The notes under the pieces: model-generated
Told to the model about the DNA's origin: nothing
What the model saw: only the letters and a program-made list of their open reading frames with translations
Database searches by the model: none
Position numbers and translations under genes: made by a program
In this document: positions 25,082 through 35,191 of the stretch, piece after piece
Layout of the letters: each line of letters opens with the position of its first letter
Position numbering within the stretch: the first letter of the stretch is position 1
From: CAWJKP01 sp963843465
GTDB taxonomy: Bacteria > Planctomycetota > Planctomycetia > Pirellulales > Thermoguttaceae
Assembly (NCBI GenBank): GCA_963843465.1
Contig: CAWJKP010000003.1
Span: 558,001-622,000, forward strand
Direction: 5' to 3'
DNA length: 64,000 nt

Positions 25082-27529
25082 ATGCAACCCATCCGTAACG
25101 CTTGCCGCCTTCTTTTGCCCGTATCACCCCGGCCGCAGAGTGAATCACGTAGGATGGACCTCCAGGTCCGTCCGGGACGGACCTGGAGGTCCATCCTACT
25201 GAGGTTCTTCCTTGCCGGGGTAATAGCGCTGCTGCTTCTCGGGCCCCTGGAGGCCACGCAGATTCAGCTCAAGGACGGCCGGATCCTCGAAGGCAGGGAA
25301 GGCCGCGTCGGCGGACTGGCCATGGCGCCTTTGGCCGTAACCCAAGACAGCGGCGCGCAACTGATCGTCTTTCTGGACGACGACCTGCGGCGGACCTACG
25401 TCTCCACCTACCAGGTGGAGAAGGTGCTCCCCGATCAGCCCGGCGAGATCGTGGAGAAGTTCATGCTACACCAGCAGGTGCTCCGCAACGGGCGGAAGGT
25501 GGCCAGCGTCGGTCCGCCGGTCCGCGTCGATCCCTTCGACGAATTCGGCCGGCGGATCTTCGTGATGTACACGGCCCAGAGACAGGTGGCCATCATCCAG
25601 GCGATCACCGAGATCACGCCCACCTGGACCAAGGTCGAAGGGCACGACTACGTCTGGGACATGCGGATGGCCACCAGCTCGATTCCGCGGGAGACGCTCT
25701 CCAAGATCCTCAACCACCTCATCAACCGCAAGGACATCGAGCAGCGGAAGAAGGTCGCCCGCTTCTATCTCCAGTGCGAGCGCTACCAGGAAGCGGAGGA
25801 CGAGCTGGCCGGCATCGTGGTCGACTTTCCCGACCCGGCGGTGAAGGCCGAGCTGGCCAACCCGCTGCGGGTCTTGAAGCAGCTTCGCACCAGGCAACTG
25901 ATGGGGGAGCTCAAGCTGCGGCGGGCGTCGGGACAGTACAACCTGGTTCTCGGAGCCTTGAAGAAGTTTCCCACCGGCATGGCCACCGGGGAGAGTTTGC
26001 AGGCGGCCCGCTCGATGTTGGCCGAGTACGAGACCTACGACGCCGATCGTGCCGCGCTGCTGAAGGACTTCGATGCCTTGGCGGCACACCTCGATCTGGC
26101 GACGCTGAAGGCCGTCCAGGAGATCCGCGCGGAGATCGACCGCGAGCTGAACCCCACCACCATGGGCCGCATGGCCGCCTTTCGCCAGATGGGCGGCGAC
26201 GCCGCGCTTTCGCCCGACGACCGCCTGGCGCTGGCCGTCAGCGGCTGGCTGCTCGGCGAGAACTCGGCCGTGCCCAAGCTCTCCGTGGCGCTGTCGGCCT
26301 GCAAGGTCCGCGACCTGGTGCGGAAATATCTGACCACGCCGGACATGCTCGGGCGAAAGAAGATCCTCGACGAGTTTCACTCGGAAGAGGCGGCCTCGCC
26401 GGCGATGGTGGCCAGGATCATCGCCGCCATGAAGCCGGCCCTCCAGACGCCGGAGCCCTCGGCCGCCGCCACGGGATATTACGAGCTGGAGGTCGCTTCG
26501 CAGGGGTCGGAGACCCCGGTGACCTACTACGTGCAGCTTCCCCCCGAGTATGATCCGCTGCGGCGCTACCCGGCGATCCTCACGCTTCGCGGGGCCGGGA
26601 CGGTGACCGCGCCGCAGCAGATCGACTGGTGGGCGGGCGACATGCGCAGCGGCGCTCGCAAGGGCCAGGCCGGCCGCAACGGCTACATCGTCATCGCGCC
26701 GGAATGGCTCACCGAGCACCAGAAAGAGTATCGCTATTCCGCCCGCGAACACGCCGCCGTGCTGGACACGCTCCGCGACGCCTGCCGGCGGTTTTCCATC
26801 GACACCGACCGCGTCTTCCTCTCCGGCCACTCCTGCGGCGGCGACGCGGCCTGGGACATCGGCCTGGCCCATCCCGATCTCTGGGCCGGCGTGATCCCCA
26901 TCTCGGCCCAGTCGCAGCGCTACTGCAAACTTTACTGGGAGAACGCCAAGCTCTTGCCATTCTGCGTCGTCAACGGCGAGCTGGACGGCCGCAAGATGGT
27001 CGACAACGCCGAGTCCATCGACCGCTACATGAAGCACGCCTACAACGTGACCGTGGTCGAGTATCTCGGCCGGGGCCACGAGCACTTCTCCGACGAGATC
27101 TTGCGGCTCTTCGATTGGATGGATCATTTCAAGCGCAACTTCTTCCCCAAGGAGTTCAAGTGCAAGTCGATGCGGCCTTGGGACAATTACTTCTGGTGGG
27201 TCGAGCTGGACGACTTGCCCGCCAGGAGCATGGTCGACCCGTCCGACTGGCCGCCCCCGCATGGCTCGCAGCCGGCGGAGACCGTGGGGCGGATCAACGC
27301 CGCCAACGGGCTGAACGTGGTCACCGCCGCCGGCCGCGTCACCGTCTGGCTCTCGCCCGAGATGCTCAATCTCGGCCGCAAGGTGAACATCCAGGTCGAG
27401 GGCCGCCGGGTGAATGTCCGCGAGGCCTTCGTGGAAGGCCGCCTGGAGACGATCCTCGAAGACGTCCGCACCCGCGGCGACCGCCAGCATCCCTTCTGGG
27501 TCAAAGTCGACGCCTCCACCGGCCGGTAA
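25082..27529 (+). CDS. Secreted alpha/beta-hydrolase (planctomycete esterase/peptidase type)
   Basis: 815 residues. GAGAGGAG stands at the right distance before ATG 25082, so the start is firm. The hydrophobic signal (FFLAGVIALLLLGPLEA) lies at about residues 42-58, pushed inward by a palindromic repeat that codes for about 18 residues (RMDLQVRPGRTWRSI). A long helical middle leads to an alpha/beta-hydrolase domain at about residues 470-690 with the nucleophile elbow SGHSCGGDA, an acid in VVNGELDGR, and the histidine in GRGHEHFSD. It resembles phospholipase/carboxylesterase-type polyhydroxybutyrate depolymerases; the substrate is unknown. Confidence 0.8.
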   Translation: MQPIRNACRLLLPVSPRPQSESRRMDLQVRPGRTWRSILLRFFLAGVIALLLLGPLEATQIQLKDGRILEGREGRVGGLAMAPLAVTQDSGAQLIVFLDDDLRRTYVSTYQVEKVLPDQPGEIVEKFMLHQQVLRNGRKVASVGPPVRVDPFDEFGRRIFVMYTAQRQVAIIQAITEITPTWTKVEGHDYVWDMRMATSSIPRETLSKILNHLINRKDIEQRKKVARFYLQCERYQEAEDELAGIVVDFPDPAVKAELANPLRVLKQLRTRQLMGELKLRRASGQYNLVLGALKKFPTGMATGESLQAARSMLAEYETYDADRAALLKDFDALAAHLDLATLKAVQEIRAEIDRELNPTTMGRMAAFRQMGGDAALSPDDRLALAVSGWLLGENSAVPKLSVALSACKVRDLVRKYLTTPDMLGRKKILDEFHSEEAASPAMVARIIAAMKPALQTPEPSAAATGYYELEVASQGSETPVTYYVQLPPEYDPLRRYPAILTLRGAGTVTAPQQIDWWAGDMRSGARKGQAGRNGYIVIAPEWLTEHQKEYRYSAREHAAVLDTLRDACRRFSIDTDRVFLSGHSCGGDAAWDIGLAHPDLWAGVIPISAQSQRYCKLYWENAKLLPFCVVNGELDGRKMVDNAESIDRYMKHAYNVTVVEYLGRGHEHFSDEILRLFDWMDHFKRNFFPKEFKCKSMRPWDNYFWWVELDDLPARSMVDPSDWPPPHGSQPAETVGRINAANGLNVVTAAGRVTVWLSPEMLNLGRKVNIQVEGRRVNVREAFVEGRLETILEDVRTRGDRQHPFWVKVDASTGR
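25145..25225. repeat. GTAGGATGGACCTCCAGGTC palindrome in a signal-peptide region
   Basis: A perfect-looking inverted repeat from GTAGGATGGACC to GGTCCATCCTAC, followed by TGAGGT..CTTGCCGGGGTAA. The same unit, including the outer ATCACG and CTTGCCGGGGTAA flanks, is at 30122-30205 in another secreted-protein gene. Confidence 0.8.
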
Positions 27530-27562
27530 GGGCCCGTGAAAGAACTCCCTGTGCAAGCTGCC

Positions 27563-27735
27563 CTTGTGGTGCAGGCGTCTCGCCTGCATTTTCCCCACGC
27601 AGGCGAGACGCCTGCATTTTCCCCACGCAGGCGAGACGCCTGCATTTTCCCCACGCAGGCGAGACGCCTGCATTTTCCCCACGCAGGCGAGACGCCTGCA
27701 TTTTCCCCACGCAGGCGAGACGCCTGCACCACAAG
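27563..27735. repeat. Tandem array of a 28-base palindromic unit (GCAGGCGAGACGCCTGC)
   Basis: Five identical copies of the 17-base palindrome GCAGGCGAGACGCCTGC, each followed by ATTTTCCCCAC, bounded by CTTGTGGTGCAGGCGTCTCG and its inverted end ..CACCACAAG. A single-hairpin member of the family is at 42715-42771. Not a CRISPR: the spacers are 11 bases and identical. Confidence 0.85.
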
Positions 27736-27812
27736 AAAGGTCGTTTGACGATTGCGGCCCTCCATGTTATGTTATCGCCAATCGGCTTCCTTTCTCGTCC
27801 GGGGAATGCGTC

Positions 27813-28860
27813 ATGCCCATCCTAGTGACTTGCAGCGGCTGCCAGAAGCGATTCAGCGCTCGAGATGAATCCGCCGGCAAACGGCTCTCTTGTCCGGTGT
27901 GCAAGCAGATCATCGAGATTCCGGCCGCCAGCAGGCCGCCCCAACATGGCGTCGCGATTCCGGCAGCTCATCAGAGCCCCAGATCGGTTCCGCCGGCGCT
28001 CCCCATACCAGCGGGCACCCGGCAGGCGAAGCCGGCATCGCCTTTCGGCGCAAGCGGCGCCCGCGCATCCGGCAACCGCGGGCGAAAACCCCTTTGCCTC
28101 GCCGGCGGCCGCTTATGGACCAGACGGGAATCAAGTTGTGCCCTATGGATCTCCGCAAGCGGCGATGCACCAGTTCCGGCGATTTTCCATTCTCGCCATT
28201 CTGGTTTTGAACACCGTCACGCTCAATGTTTTCAGCGTGGTTTGGCTGAACCTCCTGCACGGGAAGATGCCGAAGCTGCGCCAGGACGATCCGTCAGCGG
28301 GCAAGGCGGTCGGATTCATGTTCATTCCGTTGTTCAATATCTACTGGATCTTCTTCACCTTCACGCGGCTGGTAAAGCGGATCGACGAGCAACGCGCAAT
28401 GCGCGGTCTGCCACCCTCCTCTGCCGCCGTACCCGCCATGATGGTTTGTGTCTTCACAGTGCTCAGTTGCATCCCTGTTGTCGGAATTGTCACCGCGCTG
28501 CTGAATTACCTGATTATCGTGCCGCTGCTGGGGACGCTCGTGCAAAAGAGCATTACCTCGCTGGTCGAAGTTTCGGCCCAGCCCGCCCCGGTTCCGCCGG
28601 AGGCTGTCCGCCGCGCCGAAATGCGGGCGAAAAAGGAAGCTTTTGATGCCTGGGGCTGGCTGTCGCTGGTCGTCGGCGGCCTGTGGCTCTTGCTGATGAC
28701 GGCGATGTTTTTCACCGCGCCAGACCCGGGGGACACGCCAGCCGGCCGGCAATCGGCGGCCCTGATCAGTGCCTTGGTTGTCGGCGGACCTCCGCTGGTG
28801 GTGGCGGCCGTCATGCTCTTCAAGTCTTGGAAGCTGCGAGCCGCACTCCAGGTCGCTTAG
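27813..28860 (+). CDS. Zinc-ribbon membrane protein, frame broken
   Basis: Begins MPILVTCSGCQKRFSARDES and continues with LSCPVCKQIIEI: a CxxC...CxxC zinc ribbon widespread at the front of planctomycete membrane proteins. After a Pro/Ala-rich linker the frame changes near 28045 (one extra base relative to the frame that follows), and the rest reads PFASPAAAYGPDGNQ, two hydrophobic pairs (SILAILVLNTVTLNVFSVVW and VGFMFIPLFNIYWIFFTFT) and two or three more helices to the stop. The second part resembles DUF4234-like membrane domains. The zinc ribbon would face the cytoplasm. Both halves look well kept. Confidence 0.7.
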
Positions 28861-28876
28861 GGGACTGAACAGACTG

Positions 28877-28937
28877 AATGGGGGATAAGTCCAATTATTG
28901 CCACCATCGTGGCGCGAATATTGGACTTATCCCCTTA
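28877..28937. terminator. Long hairpin between convergent genes
   Basis: GGGGATAAGTCCAAT at 28880 pairs with ATTGGACTTATCCCC at 28923-28937 around a 27-base loop, between a plus-strand gene ending at 28860 and a minus-strand gene ending at 28971. It may end transcription from both sides, or be another dispersed palindrome; there is no clear T-run on the plus strand. Confidence 0.4.
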
Positions 28938-28970
28938 TCTGTGTTGATATTCCTGCCCCCCATCTTCCTG

Positions 28971-30284
28971 TCAGCGCGAGGCTGTCTCTTCCCGATACCT
29001 CCGCAGCATATCAGGCAGGCTGACGTGGCGGTAGGGCTCGTCGCAGGCGTTGGTCCCGCGGCCCGCGTCGGCGAACCACATCTCCCGGGTCTCGGGCGAA
29101 AAGACGGCGTCGTGGAGATTCGAGCTCATGGCCACCGGACGCTTGATAAGCTCCGTCAGCATCGCCGCATCGATCGTGCCGTAATGCTCGCGGATCCGCC
29201 GGCAGAGAACCTCGGCCCGGTCCCGGCCGGAAATCAACACTACGTCGTCGGGAATCAGCGGCAGCCGCCGGTCCTGTTGGCCGGGCCGCAGCACGGTCAG
29301 TTTCTCGGGAGTCGCCTCGACGGCCGCCATCGCCCGCGACGAGTCGCTGAGCACGTAGTAATACTGACAGGTCCGCGGCGAGCGGCGGAGGATCTCCAGG
29401 GCCTCCTCGACGCTTGCCGCCCGCTCCATCACGTCGCGCAACAAAAAGCTCATGGGCACGCCGTCCCACTGGCCCTGGCCGCCGCCTCCCATCTCGCCGA
29501 CGGCCAGCCCCTGCTGGTTCATCGCCGTGACGGTGCCGACAAAGCCGGCATAGCCCAGTGTCATCCAGGCGTGGTGCCCCTGGGGGAGGAATACGCCGAC
29601 CAGCGCCGCGTCCTGGAGCTGGATGTCGCGCATGTAGTCCAGCACCCGGGCGTGGAGCACGCGGCCGTCGCGGGTGGCCTTGCCGCGCAGCGCCACGCCC
29701 GTGCAGTGGAACCGCTCGGGCAAGAGATTGGCATAACGGCCGTCCCGCGTGGAGATCCCGGCGGCCTTGGACATGGCGTCACACTCGGCGAGGAACCGCG
29801 GGGGGATGTGCGGCATGGTCCGCCGCTGGATCTCCTCCATGCGATCGAGATACCACGTTCCCGACGCAAGCGTGTCAGCCGCTCCCACGACATACACGGC
29901 CCGCTCGGCCAATTTCCTCGCCTGCCGGGCCAGCATCGCTCCGTGGGCGGCGCCCATTTGCTCGGGCGTACCCTCGACGACCATCAACGTCTTGCCTTCC
30001 GAGTGCCAGACGAGCCCGTGCCCGGCCGGGTCGCGCCCCACGATCTCGTAGGCCGGCTCCGAGGCGGCGCCGGCGGCGGTGGCCAGCATTCCCGCCAGCC
30101 AGATGGCCCCGGCCGCAAAGTAAATCACGTAGGATGGGCCTCCAGGCCCGTCCCGGACGGACCTGAAGGTCCATCCTACCGAGGTGCCACCTTGCCGGGG
30201 TAAGAGCGCCGCCGGGGATCGGCGCAACGGTGCCTGTCGCGTTCCCGTAGGGAAAATGTCGATGTTTTCGGCCCTTCGTCTCAC
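28971..30284 (-). CDS. C45-type autoproteolytic acyltransferase/hydrolase, secreted
   Basis: 437 residues. The GTG start overlaps the preceding stop (GTGA), so translation is coupled. A signal-like helix (VIYFAAGAIWLAGMLATAAG) lies near residue 55, preceded by residues coded by the same palindromic repeat found in the gene at 25082. The catalytic part follows family C45 (acyl-CoA:6-aminopenicillanate acyltransferase type): EGTPEQMGAAHGAML, ERFHCTGVAL with the likely nucleophile cysteine, HARVLDYM, and VTAMNQQGLAVGEMGGGGQG. It should cleave itself before that cysteine. Substrate unknown. Confidence 0.82.
   Translation of the reverse strand: MRRRAENIDIFPTGTRQAPLRRSPAALLPRQGGTSVGWTFRSVRDGPGGPSYVIYFAAGAIWLAGMLATAAGAASEPAYEIVGRDPAGHGLVWHSEGKTLMVVEGTPEQMGAAHGAMLARQARKLAERAVYVVGAADTLASGTWYLDRMEEIQRRTMPHIPPRFLAECDAMSKAAGISTRDGRYANLLPERFHCTGVALRGKATRDGRVLHARVLDYMRDIQLQDAALVGVFLPQGHHAWMTLGYAGFVGTVTAMNQQGLAVGEMGGGGQGQWDGVPMSFLLRDVMERAASVEEALEILRRSPRTCQYYYVLSDSSRAMAAVEATPEKLTVLRPGQQDRRLPLIPDDVVLISGRDRAEVLCRRIREHYGTIDAAMLTELIKRPVAMSSNLHDAVFSPETREMWFADAGRGTNACDEPYRHVSLPDMLRRYREETASR
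30122..30205. repeat. Second copy of the GTAGGATGG palindrome, in a signal-peptide region
   Basis: Matches 25145-25225 on both flanks (ATCACGTAGGATGG and CTTGCCGGGGTAA). Lies inside the N-terminal coding part of the C45 gene, just before its membrane-spanning signal. Confidence 0.8.
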
Positions 30285-32113
30285 TGCACGTTCTCCACGG
30301 CGAAGTTCAGCAATCCCGAGATCATCCGCTGGAGGTCTTCCTGCGAGACCTCCTGCTGGCTCAGCCCGGCGGGCGGCTCGAACATCGCATCCTGGGCCGG
30401 CGCGTCGAATTGCCAGGCGCGGATCGCCAGCGTACCCCGCAGGCCCGAGACGTCGAAGCTGGCCGACTTGGGACTCTTGCCGTCGGCGTCCAGCGCCAGC
30501 CGGATGACGCCCAACTCCTTGCCTTTGTGCTTGGGCACGATGGTGAGCGTCCGCAGCTTCCCGGGCGGCAACGGCTCGCGGATCTCGGCCACCTGATCCA
30601 GCACGTCGGGCGCCAAAGCGATCGCCGCCGCCGCGCCGGCCGCCATGCGGAGCCGGTCGCGGTTGCGGGGCTCGACGAAGGCAAACGGATCGCCCGGCTG
30701 CGGGCCCGGCTGCAAGACGCCTCTGAAGAGCGTCTTTCCTCCGGCGATCATCGCCGGGTTAAGAGCGGTCCCAGCGCGGCCGCTCCGGCGGCCTGCGATC
30801 ATCCAGGGGAAACTTCCCTGTCCGAGGGCCGCCTCGCCCAACTTGTCACTCTGCAGCTCCAGCCGAAATCGCTGACCCCAACCTCGCAGAAGCCGCAGGC
30901 GACCCGTCAACGGCTTCCCCTCGTTGATTACCACCGAGACATCGGCATCCAGCAGATCGCAGCGGCCCGGCCGTGGCTCGCCGACCAGGCCGGCCAACTG
31001 TTGGAGTATCGCGGCCACGACCTGCTCCGGCCGGCCGGTCGCCGGCGGCGGCGCGAGCTTGGTCCCCGGCGGCAGGTCCAGGGCGAAGAAGTCGGCCGTC
31101 ATCTGCAACACTCGCGGCAACTCGGACATCGCCGTGTAGTGGCCCAGGCCCGGCAGCCAAACCACCTGTTTCTCGATCCCCAGGGCGGCTGCCAGCTTCT
31201 CCGTGCAGGCCCTGGGAATCACCTCGTCTTCCCCCGCATTGACCATCAAGACCTTGCCGGCCAGGGCCCGGTCCCTCAACCGGTCCGCGGTGCGGAGCGG
31301 ATCGACGGCCTCGATGGACTGTTGGACCTTGGCTTTTTGCGGCCCGGGCAGCCGGTCGATCAGCCCGCGCAGCTCCCGCGTTTCCCGGGCGTGGCGGATG
31401 ATGGTCAAAAGGTCGCCGCCGGTGAGCACCAGGGCTGCCCTGGAGAGCCGAGGCTCGCGGCCGGCGGCGGTTGCCGCCACGATCCCGCCCAGGCTGATGC
31501 CCGTGATGCCGATTTTCCGCGGATCGATCTCCGGCCGCGAGGCCAAAAGGTCCACCGACCGCCTGACGTCTTCGCCGGCCTGGTCCAAAGCGGTGAGGAA
31601 GAGCTGCGGATCGCCGGCCATCGCCTGCGGTCCCCCGGGCGGCGCCCTCGGCCCGTAGTAGGGCAGCATGAAGAGCATCGCCGGCACCCCGCGCGACGCC
31701 AGCACGGAGCAGGTCGCGCGGACCAGCTCCATGTTGCCGTCGAGGATGTGCAGACAGATCACCGCCGGCCGCCGCGGATCGCCCGGCCGGATGCCGCTGG
31801 GCAGATAGTATTCCGCCGGGATCGTGTTGTTCTGCGGCACCTGGGTGACCACGGGCGACGGGTAGCTCAGCCGGTAGACGCTGAACCCGGCCTTCACCTC
31901 CCGCGAGAGGATGCGGTAGGAAAACGGCGCGTGGTTGTACGTCTGCGAGACGGGGATCGTTTGCGGAAGGTCGTCCGCCGCGGCTGAAGTCCAGCCGAAG
32001 GCGATGCTCAGCGCGAGAGCAAGGAGAAGGAGAATCGATCTTCCACCCTGCCGATTACGGCTGCATTGCACAACGCTTTCGTCGCGGCGAGGGATCAGGT
32101 AGTGGGCGACCAT
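30281..32113 (-). CDS. Secreted alpha/beta-hydrolase (dienelactone-hydrolase-like)
   Basis: 610 residues. AAGGAG before the ATG, then a signal peptide (ILLLLALALSIAFGWTSAAA). The hydrolase domain covers about residues 90-345: HILDGN oxyanion region, GITGISLGGIVAA nucleophile serine, NAGEDEVIP acid, and GLGHYTAMS histidine. The remaining 250 residues are a beta-rich domain of unknown role, resembling the outer-membrane-lipoprotein carrier fold only loosely. Coupled to the C45 gene downstream, so both hydrolases are probably made and exported together. Confidence 0.82.
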   Translation of the reverse strand: MVAHYLIPRRDESVVQCSRNRQGGRSILLLLALALSIAFGWTSAAADDLPQTIPVSQTYNHAPFSYRILSREVKAGFSVYRLSYPSPVVTQVPQNNTIPAEYYLPSGIRPGDPRRPAVICLHILDGNMELVRATCSVLASRGVPAMLFMLPYYGPRAPPGGPQAMAGDPQLFLTALDQAGEDVRRSVDLLASRPEIDPRKIGITGISLGGIVAATAAGREPRLSRAALVLTGGDLLTIIRHARETRELRGLIDRLPGPQKAKVQQSIEAVDPLRTADRLRDRALAGKVLMVNAGEDEVIPRACTEKLAAALGIEKQVVWLPGLGHYTAMSELPRVLQMTADFFALDLPPGTKLAPPPATGRPEQVVAAILQQLAGLVGEPRPGRCDLLDADVSVVINEGKPLTGRLRLLRGWGQRFRLELQSDKLGEAALGQGSFPWMIAGRRSGRAGTALNPAMIAGGKTLFRGVLQPGPQPGDPFAFVEPRNRDRLRMAAGAAAAIALAPDVLDQVAEIREPLPPGKLRTLTIVPKHKGKELGVIRLALDADGKSPKSASFDVSGLRGTLAIRAWQFDAPAQDAMFEPPAGLSQQEVSQEDLQRMISGLLNFAVENVQ

Positions 32114-32137
32114 ATTGGCAAACTCCTTCCCGCGACT

Positions 32138-34821
32138 TCAGTTGCCTTTGTATTCCTTGAAGCCCTCCAGCAATTGTCTGAATGAAGCGGGCTTGTACTG
32201 TTCAAAGCTCTCTTCGTCTACATAAACGAAGTCGTACCCCACATCCTTCTGCACGCGGTTCACGTCTTCGCACCATTGCCGAAGCCGCGCCATCTTCAGC
32301 GGCACGTCGAAATCTTCCTGGCCCTTGGTTTCCACAATGACGATCCGCTGGTCGGACAGCTTGACGATAAAATCCGGGTAGTAGTCGGAAATGAGGCCGT
32401 CGGCGTTCACGTAGTCCAGCTTGAAATGGACGGCCAGATAGTTCTTCGCGTAAGAGACCACGTCGCCGCAATCCTCCAGGAATGCGGCAAAACGAAGCTC
32501 CAGGCGGCTGTCGCCAATGATGCGGTTGAAGACGCTTTTCTTCGGGACAAGGTAGCCTTGCTCTTTGGCGACAAACGGCCGGGTCTGGCGCAGCTTGATG
32601 CTGTCGCGGATTTCGGCGTCGCCTTTATCCCGCACGGTCATCGCGTTGATGGCCTTCTTGAAGGTCTCCATCAACGTCTTGGCCGCGGCCAGCTCCGACA
32701 GGTTGCGCAGTGTGTTGGGGTCTTCGAGTTCCACCGGCCGGTCAAATAGCTCTTCTTGCACAAACGCCTTGACTTTGCCATAAAGCACGTCGTAGCCGCT
32801 GACCAGGCGCAGATCCTTCATGATGCTCTGCGCGAAGTACCCGATTACGCTGCGGTAGTCGGCGACGCCGGCCGTGTCGAGAATCGTGGTATGCGCAACC
32901 TCGCCGGTGGTGACGTCCTTGAAGACGATCTCCCGCTGCTGTTCTTCGCTGAATGTCTGGCAGGCCAATCGCTGATGCCCCATCGCGGTAACGTCCAGAT
33001 CGACCAGGTTCTTGTATTCCCGGTAGACGCGGGGGGTCAGCACCGGAATTTCGATGTCCAGCGCGTCGATGTCTTTCCTCTCGTTCTCGTTGTCAACTTC
33101 AACCACCAGCGGCGTCTTCGGCCCCGTCCCTTCCCCCATTGCCTTACGCTCCAGCACCACGCCTTCCGCTTGAATGGATTCTACGAATTCCATGAAGGCA
33201 TTGGTGCCGACCACGCTGACGTACTCTTCCACGTCGCCGGGATACATCTTGCGCAAACCCCGGCCCAGCGTCTGCTCGGGGAGGATGTTGCTCGCCGCGG
33301 CATAGGCGCGCAGACCGACGATGGTGGTGACATTCCGTACGTCCCACCCCTCTTTGAGCATCATCACCGAGACGATGGCCTTGAACGGGCTGTCCATTCC
33401 GTCAATCTCATTGGCCTGTTTGCGAAGTTTCTCCAATTCGTCCTTATCCTTGCCCGCGGCAGCTTCGGAAATCTCGCCGTTGTTCTTGGTGTGAATGAGC
33501 AGCACCGCCTCTTTCAATTCCGGGTAATGCCCCTCCAGGTATTCGGCCACGTCGTCGCAGTTGCGCGTGTCGTCGGTCATCACAAACAGGATCGCCTTCT
33601 TGCCCAGCTTCTCGTGCTCGGCGTACGCCTTGCGCCATTCGATCACGCCCAGGTGGATATAGTCGGCGTATTTCTCGGTATACTTCGCGCTCTGACGTTC
33701 CTGCAATTTCGCGCGGCTCGGCGCGTCCGGCAGGACGGGATGCTTGACCACGTTCTGCGAGATGGCCTCCACCAAGGGGTAATCGGCCACGGTCTGCACA
33801 AAGATCGCGCCGTTGTTGTGCCTGGGCGTGGCCGTCGTGTCCACCTGCATGGAAAGGGCCGACCCCTTCTGCTTCAGCCGGTTGTGGATGTCTTCGATGG
33901 CTTTGAACCAGGCCATGCGCGGATCGTGGATATGGTGCGCCTCGTCGTTCAAAACCATCAGCTCATCGATGTCCCGGACGATCATCCCCAGGTCAACCTT
34001 GGAATCCGTCGTCGCGCCCGTGGGCCGCTTGCCCAGAAAGTAGTCCATCGTGTTCTCATCGTCCGGCGAGGGCGGAATGTCGTCGCCCGAATAAACGCGG
34101 TGGATGTTGGTCAGGAAGATGTTGCCCGTAGGCCGGGTAACGCGGACCTCGTCCTGCAGGTGCAGCGTAAGTTGGAAATCGCCGCGCCAGTTGTGCCCGT
34201 CAAATCCGTCGTCCGGCAGCACCGGATCGTCGAAAAAGATACGCAGTCCCTGGAAATCCCGGTAGATACGGTCCAGAACGATGATGTTGGGCGTAATCAC
34301 CAGAAAATTCGCGCCAGCTCCGATTCCGGCTCGTACAGCTTGTGAAAAAAACTCCACGCCAGCGTCAGGCTCAGCACCTTGGTCTTGCCGCTCCCTGTCG
34401 CCATCTTCACGACGAACCGCCGCCAGGTTTCGTCGAACATGCCGCCGGATACAAGGCCGCTTGCATCGAAGCGCATCAGATCGTGCTTGTCCTTGACCCT
34501 CACCACGTCGTAGAGGTAGATGATCGTCTCCATCGCCTCCCGCTGGGCGAAGTAGTACTCGAACTGGGCCATCGTCCCGTCGGCCTTCGGCAGCAGGTGC
34601 GGCCTCTTGAACCACCAATCGAGCAGGCTCCGGCTGGTCTCCGCCGCGCCCACGTAGCCCCCGTCGCGGAACTCCTTTACCTTGCGGCGCAGCACCGCGA
34701 CCAGCGGCGGCATGAGCTTCTCCATGCTGCTCTCCCGCAACGCCTCGTCGGCGGGGAACCAGCGGACGGCCGGATCGAGAACCGCGTGCGGGGAATCGGG
34801 GAAATTGGGGTGAAGGGCCAT
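32138..34821 (-). CDS. res: Type III restriction enzyme Res subunit, frame broken near the N-terminus
   Basis: The N-terminal 170 residues (start MALHPNFPDS) carry the Walker A motif in VVKMATGSGKTKVLSLTLAW and end in a frame change near 34310: GCGCGAATTTTCTGG lacks one base needed to read ELARNFLVITPNIIV. The rest is helicase superfamily 2 with a DEAH box (LNDEAHHIHD), TNIHRVY, and the C-terminal motifs around TLGRGLRKMYPG. The endonuclease signature is near the end: YYPDFIVKLSDQRIVIVETKG. With Mod it would cut unmethylated DNA. If the indel is real the enzyme is dead; if it is an assembly error the system is complete. Confidence 0.85.
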
Positions 34822-34845
34822 GGGAACCTCGCCGGTTAGTGACGC

Positions 34846-35190
34846 TTGAGACCTCGCCGGTTAGTGACGCCTGAAACCTCGTCGCGTAGCGACGGCATGA
34901 CGGTAGCCGTGGGTTTCAACCCACGGTGCGGATGCCGCGCACCATCGTTGCGTCGCGTAGCGACACCAGGAACCTCGTCGCGTAGCGACGGCATGACGGT
35001 AGCCGTGGGTTTCAACCCACGGTCCCGATGCCCCCCACGGTCGTTGCGTCGCGTAGCGACGCGTGAAACCTCGTCGCGTAGCGACGGCATGACGGTAGCC
35101 GTGGGTTTCAACCCACGGTCCCGATGCCCCCCACGGTCGTTGCGTCGCGTAGCGACGCGTGAAACCTCGTCGCGTAGCGACGCGTTGACC
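34846..35190. repeat. Repeats with CGTCGCGTAGCGACG and CCGTGGGTTTCAACCCACGG hairpins
   Basis: Three near-identical units of about 95 bases, each with the 20-base perfect palindrome CCGTGGGTTTCAACCCACGG and copies of GTCGCGTAGCGAC. They lie at the 3-prime side of the IS200-like transposase; further copies are on its other side (35702-35806) and beyond mod (38374-38610). No gene. Confidence 0.9.
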
Positions 35191-35191
35191 A

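Noticed and set aside
27563..27735. Possible CRISPR array
   Set aside because: The repeat is palindromic, the 11-base spacers are all identical and no cas genes are nearby.
32756..34345. Long open frame on the plus strand opposite res
   Set aside because: A mirror of a GC-rich gene; composition follows the codon positions of res and no motif is present. The same applies to long antisense frames opposite flhA, the esterase, the alpha/beta-hydrolases, the histidine kinase and the AAA ATPase.
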